From Bacteroidota bacterium (GTDB lineage Bacteria > Bacteroidota > Bacteroidia > Flavobacteriales > Weeksellaceae): a stretch of DNA of 19,923 bases. Each line of letters opens with the position of its first letter. Within the stretch, counting starts at the first letter, position 1. The position numbers were made by a program, and so were the translations under genes. The notes under the pieces are model-generated. The model ran no database searches, was not told the origin of the DNA, and saw only the letters and a list, made by a program, of their open reading frames with translations. The stretch covers positions 1 through 19,923 of the forward strand of contig JAEWZO010000038.1 of NCBI GenBank assembly GCA_023458415.1, written 5' to 3'. This document shows positions 13,879 to 19,923 of the stretch, piece after piece.

Positions 13879-15018
13879 ATGAAAAATAGAATATTAAACT
13901 CGGTTTTCTTCCTCTTTGCCATCATTTTTGGTCTTGTATCATGTGAGGACAGAGAGCTGGTTACGGTAAACAATCAGTCCGCTCCGGTATTGATTGACCT
14001 TTCTTCAGACAGTCTGATTCTGAGTGAAGCTTTCCCTGGAAATCCATCACTTACAGTTACTTGGGAAGAAGCAGGATACAGTATTCCTGTAGAAGTTAAT
14101 TACAGACTTGAAGTGTCTGACAATAATACATTTGCAGAACCTGTTGCTGTTCTTGGAACATTAAGCAGATCTGAAAATGTTGCTGCTTTTACGGCAGTTC
14201 AGATTAATAACGCTGCGGCAGCAATTGGTCTTGAACCGGGTGTAACAGGTACAATGTTTATGAGAGTGGTTTCTTATTTGGGCGCAAGTAACGAAGTTGC
14301 TGCAACATCTAATGTAACATCACTTTTGGTTAGACCTTACTCACTTACTTATCCGGATTTCTACCTTGTGGGTGAAGCAAGTGTTGTAGGATGGAATGCA
14401 GGAGACGCTCAACATCTTTATAAGCATGACAAGTTCTCAACCATCTACACTTATATGGAGAATGGCAAAAACTTCCGTTTCCTTGGTCAGCAAGACTGGA
14501 ATCCTGTAAACTATAGTTTGGATGCTGATGGAATGAAGCCTGAGTACAAATACTTCAAGCAATGGACTTCCAATATGGAAAAAGCTGCTGACGATGATGC
14601 GGGCGAAAACATTAAATTCACTGGTGAAACTGGTATATACAAAATCACCATCAATGCAGATAAAAATGCACAGACTATTGAAGCAGTACCTTCTGCAGTT
14701 CAAGGATTTGATTTTGCTGAAATCTACATGGCAGGTACTATGAATGGTTGGAGCGCGGGAGATCCTGCAGTGTTGGCTAAAGTAGGCGACGGAATTTATG
14801 AAATTACATTAGCACTTGATGCGGACGCAGAATTCAAACTTCTTGGTCAGAAAGACTGGGCAGATCTGGAATGGGGTAACATCCTTGCTGATAACCATGG
14901 TTACAGCGGTTATCTTGGTCCGAAAGGAGACAACGGTAATATTAAATTTGCAGGCGACGGCGGCGATTACAAAGTAACTGTAAATCTTAAGAGAGGTACT
15001 ATTACAATTACCAAATAG
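13879..15018 (+). CDS. SusE-like starch-binding surface lipoprotein
   Basis: A 379-residue lipoprotein (lipobox LVSC, Cys22, followed by the acidic pair ED). Its architecture is that of SusE: an N-terminal Ig-like domain (about 35-153, SusE family), then two tandem carbohydrate-binding modules. These begin FYLVGEASVVGWNAG (161-175) and IYMAGTMNGWSAG (282-294). The two modules repeat one another: FRFLGQQDWNPVNY (199-212) parallels FKLLGQKDWADLEW (319-332), and NIKFTGETGIYKITIN (244-259) parallels NIKFAGDGGDYKVTVN (354-369). The modules should hold alpha-glucan at the cell surface by aromatic stacking. It follows susD by 21 bp and precedes the next lipoprotein by 37 bp, with no terminator between. 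I call it susE-like by architecture and position; sequence identity to the Bacteroides protein is not measured. Confidence 0.88.
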   Translation: MKNRILNSVFFLFAIIFGLVSCEDRELVTVNNQSAPVLIDLSSDSLILSEAFPGNPSLTVTWEEAGYSIPVEVNYRLEVSDNNTFAEPVAVLGTLSRSENVAAFTAVQINNAAAAIGLEPGVTGTMFMRVVSYLGASNEVAATSNVTSLLVRPYSLTYPDFYLVGEASVVGWNAGDAQHLYKHDKFSTIYTYMENGKNFRFLGQQDWNPVNYSLDADGMKPEYKYFKQWTSNMEKAADDDAGENIKFTGETGIYKITINADKNAQTIEAVPSAVQGFDFAEIYMAGTMNGWSAGDPAVLAKVGDGIYEITLALDADAEFKLLGQKDWADLEWGNILADNHGYSGYLGPKGDNGNIKFAGDGGDYKVTVNLKRGTITITK

Positions 15019-15055
15019 TCGTAGTTCTTAATTAATAATATTTAACTAAACGAAA

Positions 15056-16396
15056 ATGAAAAATATCTTAAAGTTTTTATTCGTATCACTTTTGATACCG
15101 ATGCTCTTTACTTCTTGTAGAGATGAAAACTATAATGACTGGACTACGCAGGATCCGTCTTTCAGACTGCACGATACTTCACTGGGTGAAAACGTGCTGT
15201 ATCCAAAGATGGAGAATAATCCATTTGTCCTTTCTTGGGATGCGCCACAAGGCGGAGCAAGTTCTTATTCTGTTGTAGTGTCTGCAACTCCAGATTTCGA
15301 ACAGAAAGTGGAGTTGGGAACATCAGCTACAACAACTTTGAAAACTACAATTGGTCACCTGAATACAGTAATGCTTCAGGCAGGAGTTTCTCCATACGCG
15401 TCACAAACAGTGTACGTAAGAGTAGAAGCAGGAACTTTAGTTTCTAACGCAGTGGCGTTTCCTGTTAAGCCTTATCCGGTTGCAAAACCTGTGATTACTT
15501 CACCAACAAGCGGATCAGAATTGGCTTTGGATGCAGCAAACCCTTCTGTTGCGGCAACAACAATTGCTTGGACAGATTATCAGTATGCAACAGATGTTGA
15601 GTACATTGTAGAAATTGCAGCTGCAGGAACTACAAACTACAAACTTTTGGGTACTGTAGAAAATGCAACTTCTCTGGAAGTATCTAACCTTGCAATGGAT
15701 CAGGCAGTATTAATGCTTGGCGGACAGGCTGATATTCCTTCTCAGTACGACATCAGAGTTACAGCAGTAACAGAATCTGCAGGTGGAGTTATTAATGTAG
15801 TTTCAGATGTGGTTACCATTACAGTAACTCCTTATCAGCTGGAATCTTACATCTATGCACCTGGAGCTTACCAAGGTTGGGATCCTTCAACAGCTAACAC
15901 TTTTACATCTGCGACAAGCAACAACATTTATGTTGGTTACATCAACTTCCCTGAAGCTAACTCAGAGTTTAAGTTTACACAAAACAGAAACTGGGATGTA
16001 AGCTGGGGTGATGACGGAGGTGACGGAACTTTGGAACCAAACGGTCAAAACCTTAAGTCACTTGCAGCAGGATCACACAAAATTACTGTTGATCTTAACT
16101 CCAATACTTATACAATGGAGGCTTACTCTGTAGGTTTAGTAGGTGTGTACAACGATTGGGGTGGAAGTCCTGATACAGAAATGACGTGGGACGATGCTCA
16201 AAGAAAATTCGTAGCTACATTGGCACTTCCGGCTGGAGATATCAAATTCAGAATTAACAATAATTGGGATGTCAACTATGGAGATTCTAACGATGACGGA
16301 ATTCTAGATCAGGGTGGAGATAACCTCAATATCGCAGCGGCTGGAACATACACCTTCACGTTCGATCCTATTAATATGACTTATACTATTAACTAA
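15056..16396 (+). CDS. SusE/SusF-like surface lipoprotein with two Ig-like and two carbohydrate-binding domains
   Basis: A 446-residue lipoprotein (lipobox FTSC, Cys21, followed by RDE). It appears to have two SusE-type Ig-like domains (about 33-140 and 145-260, ending VKPY and VTPY respectively), then two tandem binding modules: YIYAPGAYQGW (265-275) to 355, and VGLVGVYNDWGG (359-370) to the end. The modules are duplicates: NRNWDVSWGDDGGDGTLEPNG (310-330) parallels NNNWDVNYGDSNDDGILDQGG (401-421). The Asp/Gly-rich loop after the NWD motif might bind calcium; this is a guess from composition. It is the last gene of the susCDEF unit, before a strong terminator. It occupies the SusF position but differs from the Bacteroides SusF I know (one Ig-like plus three modules). 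Glucan binding is inferred from the family. Confidence 0.85.
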   Translation: MKNILKFLFVSLLIPMLFTSCRDENYNDWTTQDPSFRLHDTSLGENVLYPKMENNPFVLSWDAPQGGASSYSVVVSATPDFEQKVELGTSATTTLKTTIGHLNTVMLQAGVSPYASQTVYVRVEAGTLVSNAVAFPVKPYPVAKPVITSPTSGSELALDAANPSVAATTIAWTDYQYATDVEYIVEIAAAGTTNYKLLGTVENATSLEVSNLAMDQAVLMLGGQADIPSQYDIRVTAVTESAGGVINVVSDVVTITVTPYQLESYIYAPGAYQGWDPSTANTFTSATSNNIYVGYINFPEANSEFKFTQNRNWDVSWGDDGGDGTLEPNGQNLKSLAAGSHKITVDLNSNTYTMEAYSVGLVGVYNDWGGSPDTEMTWDDAQRKFVATLALPAGDIKFRINNNWDVNYGDSNDDGILDQGGDNLNIAAAGTYTFTFDPINMTYTIN

Positions 16397-16420
16397 TCTT
16401 TTAGTTAAAGATAATTATTG

Positions 16421-16450
16421 AAACTGCCGCTTGTAAGCGGCAGTTTTTTT
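16421..16450 (+). terminator. Strong terminator of the susCDEF operon
   Basis: GC-rich perfect stem AAACTGCCGC (16421-16430) with GCGGCAGTTT (16437-16446), loop TTGTAA, followed by T to 16450. It lies 25 bp after the SusF-like stop and 80 bp before the GH97 ATG. Confidence 0.92.
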
Positions 16451-16530
16451 ATTTCATATCGTAAAAACACAACATGATTCAGTTGCCGATTCTTTGCATT
16501 TTTCCTACATTTATACTTCAAAATTTTACT

Positions 16531-18681
16531 ATGAAAAATCTTAAAACAAGTGCATTGTTTCTTTTCGGCGCCACAGTTTTTTTGAATGCACAAACCCTGA
16601 AATCCCCCGACGGAAAATTCGAAATGAATTTCCAGCTGAAGTCTGGAGTTCCATATTACAACCTGAAGTTTAATAAAAAAACAGTCCTTGAAGATTCAAA
16701 ATTGGGACTTAGGCTTTTGAAAGACAATACCATAACTTTTAATAGCGACAATGTACTTCCTGAAGGTTCCAATTTGAACGGAAATTTCGTAAAATCCGCC
16801 GAATCCCGTGATTCAAAAAACGAAAACTGGACTCCGGTTCTGGGTGAAAAGAAAACCTACAAAAATCACTACAACGAACTTGCGGTAACCCTGAAGCAGG
16901 AAAAAGAAGACCGCGAAATCATCGTTCGTTTTCGTTTGTTCAACGACGGACTTGGTTTCCGATACGAATTTCCTCAGCAGAAAAACCTGAATTATTTCGT
17001 CATCAAGGAAGAAGATACCGAGTTCGATTTCCCTTATGATATGAAAGCATGGTGGGTTCCCGGCGATTATGATTCGCAGGAATACAAACCAACGACTTCC
17101 AAGGTTTCTGAAATTCCGAAATTCTGGCCGAACAGTTATGACGGAAATGCCTCACAGACTCCGGTGAAAGACGCCGTTCAAACTCCGGTGATGCTGAAAA
17201 AAGAAGGCAACGACAAACTCTATTTCAATATTGCGGAAGCGGCGGTCATCGATTATCCGGCTTCACATCTGGAAGTTGATGCGGCAAATTTCAAATTTAA
17301 AACGCATCTGACTCCGGACGGACAGGGCGCGAAAGGGTATATCCAAACACCGGCTGTTACACCGTGGAGAACCGTCATCGTTTCAGAAAAAGCAGAAAAT
17401 GTTCTGGATTCAAAAATCATTTTCAGTCTGAATGAACCAACGAAATACAAAGACACTTCCTGGATTAAACCCGTAAAATATATGGGTGTTTGGTGGCAGA
17501 TGTTTGTGCCAAAACGCGGAACTTGGAACTACACCAACCTCGATAATGTAAAACTGGGCGTTACCGATTATTCCAAAACTACTCCGAACGGAACACACGC
17601 TGCCAACAATGATAATGTAAAGAAATACATCGATTTTGCTTCGGAGCACGGCTTCGATCAGGTTTTGGTGGAAGGCTGGAATGAAGGCTGGGAAGACTGG
17701 TTCGGGAAATCCAAGGAAAATGTGTTTGATTTCATCACGCCTTATCCGGATTTCGACATCAAAATGCTGAATGAATACGCCCATTCCAAAGGCATCAAAC
17801 TGATGATGCACCACGAAACTTCCGCTGCCGCCACCAATTACGAACGCTGGTTGGAACCCGCGTTTGATTTGATGAAAAAGCACGGTTACAATGCCGTGAA
17901 AACAGGCTATGTCGGCAATATCATTCCGCGCGGTGAGCACCATTATTCGCAGTGGATGGTTCAGCATTATCAGCGAGTGGTAGAAAAAGCTGCTGAGTAT
18001 AAAATTGTCGTGAATTCCCATGAAAGCATCCGTCCGACCGGACTGAACCGCACTTTCCCGAACTGGATTGCACAGGAAGCAGCCCGCGGTACCGAATTCG
18101 CAGCAATGGGAGGAAACGAACCGGAACACGAAACCATTCTTCCGTTCACGCGTTATATGGGCGGCCCGATGGATTTCACGCCGGGAATTTTCCAGACTCA
18201 GATGAATTATTACGATCCGAATGCGACAGGTTATGTGAAAACGACTTTAGCCAAGCAGCTTGCTCTTTACGTTGTGATGTACTCACCGTTGCAGATGGCC
18301 GCCGATTTACCTGAGAATTATGCCCGTCACCTGGATGCATTCCAGTTTATCAAAGATGTGGCGCTCGATTGGGACGATACTAAAATTCTTTCAGCTGAGC
18401 CGGGTGATTACATTCACACCGCGAGAAAAACTAAGGGCAAGGACGAATGGTTCGTTGGTGGAATTACCGATGAAAATGCTAGAAGTTTTACGGTAGATTT
18501 TTCATTCCTTCCAAAGGGTAAAAAATACGAAGCTACAGTTTACGAAGATGGTAAAGACGCCGATTACGTGAACAATCCGCAGAGCTACAACATCTATAAG
18601 AAAACGGTAACGAGCAAAACGAAAATACCTGTGAAACTGGCAAGAAGCGGTGGTTATGCTATTTCTGTAAAACCGTTGTAG
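16531..18681 (+). CDS. susB: GH97 alpha-glucosidase, inverting SusB type
   Basis: A 716-residue exported glycoside hydrolase of family 97, which releases glucose from alpha-linked gluco-oligosaccharides in the periplasm. Signal peptide 1-20 (FLNA, cleavage before Gln21). N-terminal beta-sandwich about 21-305, (beta/alpha)8 barrel about 310-600, C-terminal beta domain to the end. Aligning from memory to Bacteroides SusB gives a constant offset of 10: Glu184 (Ca2+ ligand), Glu429 in HHETSA and Glu498 in NSHES (general base pair), Glu516 in AQEAARG (Ca2+ ligand) and Glu522 in GTE (general acid). All are present, so it belongs to the inverting subgroup. VGNIIPRGEHHYSQW (461-475) and GGPMDFTPGIF (544-554) are also conserved. 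I chose the ATG at 16531; an upstream in-frame ATG (16474) would put 19 residues before the signal peptide. A terminator separates it from the susCDEF genes. Confidence 0.95.
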   Translation: MKNLKTSALFLFGATVFLNAQTLKSPDGKFEMNFQLKSGVPYYNLKFNKKTVLEDSKLGLRLLKDNTITFNSDNVLPEGSNLNGNFVKSAESRDSKNENWTPVLGEKKTYKNHYNELAVTLKQEKEDREIIVRFRLFNDGLGFRYEFPQQKNLNYFVIKEEDTEFDFPYDMKAWWVPGDYDSQEYKPTTSKVSEIPKFWPNSYDGNASQTPVKDAVQTPVMLKKEGNDKLYFNIAEAAVIDYPASHLEVDAANFKFKTHLTPDGQGAKGYIQTPAVTPWRTVIVSEKAENVLDSKIIFSLNEPTKYKDTSWIKPVKYMGVWWQMFVPKRGTWNYTNLDNVKLGVTDYSKTTPNGTHAANNDNVKKYIDFASEHGFDQVLVEGWNEGWEDWFGKSKENVFDFITPYPDFDIKMLNEYAHSKGIKLMMHHETSAAATNYERWLEPAFDLMKKHGYNAVKTGYVGNIIPRGEHHYSQWMVQHYQRVVEKAAEYKIVVNSHESIRPTGLNRTFPNWIAQEAARGTEFAAMGGNEPEHETILPFTRYMGGPMDFTPGIFQTQMNYYDPNATGYVKTTLAKQLALYVVMYSPLQMAADLPENYARHLDAFQFIKDVALDWDDTKILSAEPGDYIHTARKTKGKDEWFVGGITDENARSFTVDFSFLPKGKKYEATVYEDGKDADYVNNPQSYNIYKKTVTSKTKIPVKLARSGGYAISVKPL

Positions 18682-18704
18682 TATTTTTTAGAAGATTTAA
18701 AACT

Positions 18705-18728
18705 ACCCTGGAAAATTCCGGGGTTTTT
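18705..18728 (+). terminator. Terminator between GH97 and the transporter gene
   Basis: Stem ACCCTGGAA (18705-18713) with TTCCGGGGT (18716-18724), including one T-G pair, tight AA loop, followed by T to 18728. It ends only 6 bp before the transporter ATG. Confidence 0.75.
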
Positions 18729-18734
18729 ACTGAA

Positions 18735-19721
18735 ATGAAATCCAAACTCCTCGACAAACAGAATATTTTCCTCATGCTTTTGCTGTTGATGGTAATTGCC
18801 GGAAAGTTCATTCCTTATCGTGAAGAGTATAACGAAGTCTTCAATCTTTCAAAATTCATTGATTGGGGAATTGCCGGGATTTTCCTGCTGTACGGACTGA
18901 AACTTAACTTCAAAGAAGTCATCAAAGATATTTCCAACTGGAAACTGCATTTGCTGGTGCAGTTCGGGACTTTTATTCTTTTTCCGCTGTTGGTTTTTCT
19001 GTGTTTTCCGCTGATTCGCAATACCGAATTTTACGCAATCTGGGTTTCCGTATTTTTCCTTGCCGCACTGCCTTCAACGGTTTCATCGTCGGTGGTTATG
19101 GTTTCCATCGCAAAAGGAAATGTAACTTCCGCCATTTTCAACGCATCAGTTTCCGGACTGATCGGCATTGTGATGACGCCGCTTCTCATGAGTCCGTTCC
19201 TACAGAGCACCGGAAGCGAAGCCGATTCCTCAGAAATCCTGAAACAGCTCCTCATCATGGTTCTGCTGCCGATTATTCTGGGAATTTTGCTCAACCCGGT
19301 CTTTAAAAAATTCATCACCAAATACAGTAAAATCATTGCGGAATTCGACCGTTTCATCATCCTCCTAATTGTCTACGAAAGCTTTTCACAGGCGTTTCTC
19401 AAAAACATTTTCTCAACGGTTCCTGCATTTCAGTTTATTATTCTCACTGCATATGTCATCGCACTTTTTTTTGTCGTGTACGAAGTATTAAAATTCATCT
19501 CCATCAAACTGAAATTCAGCAGGGAAGATGTCATCACTGCAACATTCTGTGGCTCAAAGAAATCGCTGGTTCACGGCAGTCTGTTTGTGATGGTTTTGGG
19601 CATTGCAGCAGATCAGAAAGTCCTTTTCCTCTTACCGGTCATGATTTACCACAGTTTCCAACTTTTCTATGTGAGTTGGCTAGCAAATAAAATCTCAAAA
19701 ACTTCGGTGAATAAAAGATAA
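18735..19721 (+). CDS. SBF-like membrane transporter (bile acid:sodium symporter superfamily, SLC10A7/YfeH type)
   Basis: A 328-residue inner-membrane protein with about ten hydrophobic segments, the usual size for the SBF-like (PF13593-type) group that includes human SLC10A7, yeast Rch1 and E. coli YfeH. Conserved features are LLYGLKLNF (51-59), the crossover-type segment ALPSTVSSSVVMVSIAKGN (111-129) and FCGSKKSLVHG (271-281). Despite the superfamily name, members of this subgroup are not shown to carry bile acids; some are linked to calcium homeostasis. Substrate here is unknown. The ATG lies 6 bp past a terminator T tract, so either read-through from GH97 or an unrecognised promoter drives it. 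A role in sugar uptake is not supported by the family. It may be simply a neighbour of the sus locus. Confidence 0.85.
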   Translation: MKSKLLDKQNIFLMLLLLMVIAGKFIPYREEYNEVFNLSKFIDWGIAGIFLLYGLKLNFKEVIKDISNWKLHLLVQFGTFILFPLLVFLCFPLIRNTEFYAIWVSVFFLAALPSTVSSSVVMVSIAKGNVTSAIFNASVSGLIGIVMTPLLMSPFLQSTGSEADSSEILKQLLIMVLLPIILGILLNPVFKKFITKYSKIIAEFDRFIILLIVYESFSQAFLKNIFSTVPAFQFIILTAYVIALFFVVYEVLKFISIKLKFSREDVITATFCGSKKSLVHGSLFVMVLGIAADQKVLFLLPVMIYHSFQLFYVSWLANKISKTSVNKR

Positions 19722-19751
19722 TTCGTACATTTATTCGTTAAATTTTTTAGG

Positions 19752-19826
19752 AGCTATTTCCCGTTTTCCGCTGTATCTTTTGTTCGTCGTTCCTCTTCGC
19801 AAAAGGATGCCGCTGCAACCGGGGCT
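19752..19826. repeat. Dispersed hairpin-forming intergenic repeat
   Basis: An imperfect inverted repeat. The left arm 19760-19781 (CCCG...TCTTTT) is complementary with gaps to the right arm 19801-19823 (AAAAGGATGCC...CCGGG). AGC at 19752-19754 pairs with GCT at 19824-19826. The loop is about 19 bases. The right arm recurs at 31-55 with 3 differences in 25. Its length, GC contrast and two intergenic or gene-edge positions fit a REP-like element; RNA from it would fold and could help end the transporter transcript. Confidence 0.6.
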
Positions 19827-19880
19827 ATTCAAACAAACCGCAAAATTGGCGCTCACTTCGTTCGCACCATCCATATAAAA

Positions 19881-19923
19881 ATGAAAAAATCAATTCTTAC
19901 CGTTTCTCTATTTTTCACAGCAA
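19881..19923 (+). CDS. Start of a secreted protein, cut by the window edge
   Basis: ATG at 19881 opens a frame to the right edge (14 codons: MKKSILTVSLFFTA). Two lysines followed by a hydrophobic run look like the start of a signal peptide. The A-rich sequence just before the ATG is typical of starts in this window. Identity cannot be judged. Given the sus locus upstream, a secreted amylase or another polysaccharide-utilisation gene is one possibility, but the intervening repeat and transporter make this a guess. Confidence 0.55.
   Translation, partial: MKKSILTVSLFFTA

Noticed and set aside
16474..16530. Upstream ATG for the GH97 gene
   Set aside because: It would place 19 extra residues before a normal signal peptide, and it lies just after the operon terminator. 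The ATG at 16531 gives a standard export signal.
17410..18129. A 239-codon open frame antisense to the GH97 gene
   Set aside because: Fully antisense to the catalytic barrel of a complete GH97 enzyme, with no recognisable domain and no promoter; a shadow frame.
19752..19826. Insertion sequence or CRISPR at the right edge
   Set aside because: There is no transposase, no target-site duplication and no regular spaced repeats; only one hairpin element and one distant arm copy are present.

Overview
The window looks like chromosomal DNA from a flavobacterium of the Chryseobacterium/Epilithonimonas/Kaistella type (Bacteroidota, Weeksellaceae). The grounds are low GC, A-rich translation starts without strong Shine-Dalgarno sequences, several Bacteroidota promoters of the TTTG-N20-TAnnTTTG type, a SusC/SusD locus, and lipoproteins whose acylated cysteine is followed at once by acidic residues. 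The genus is inferred from overall protein character, not from a search.

Bases 1-9164 are a housekeeping segment. An open frame runs in from the left edge, preceded by a run of 9 G and 15 C and a fragment of a dispersed repeat. Then come dipeptidase E (pepE), a convergent hot-dog thioesterase, dnaA with its own terminator, and a two-gene unit of low-molecular-weight protein-tyrosine phosphatase plus an RsmI-like tetrapyrrole-methylase-family protein. These are followed by a secreted DUF2891 protein, a small eRF1-domain-3-like protein, a convergent four-helix membrane protein of the Mpo1/DUF962 family, a class I methyltransferase, and methionyl-tRNA synthetase (metG) on the minus strand. Clear hairpin-plus-T terminators separate most units.

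Bases 9165-9534 are a 370-bp intergenic region holding the metG promoter and a cluster of inverted repeats upstream of the polysaccharide locus.

Bases 9535-18681 are a starch/alpha-glucan utilisation locus in the order susC, susD, susE-like, susF-like, then a strong terminator and a GH97 alpha-glucosidase (susB-like). The model is that the surface lipoproteins SusD/E/F bind alpha-glucan, SusC imports oligosaccharides through the outer membrane with TonB energy, and periplasmic GH97 trims them to glucose. All five glutamates I can align to the known inverting GH97 enzyme (SusB) are present. No regulator, GH13 amylase or SusG is visible; they may lie beyond the right edge, where a new signal-peptide gene begins at 19881.

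Bases 18735-19923 hold an SBF-like (SLC10A7/YfeH-type) transporter, a hairpin-forming dispersed repeat whose right arm matches the fragment at the left edge, and the first 14 codons of a secreted protein. I found no tRNA, rRNA, CRISPR array, insertion sequence or origin of replication. I see no convincing new multi-gene system. The best leads are the dispersed hairpin repeat, the inverted-repeat cluster upstream of susC, the SusF-like domain architecture and the small release-factor-like protein.
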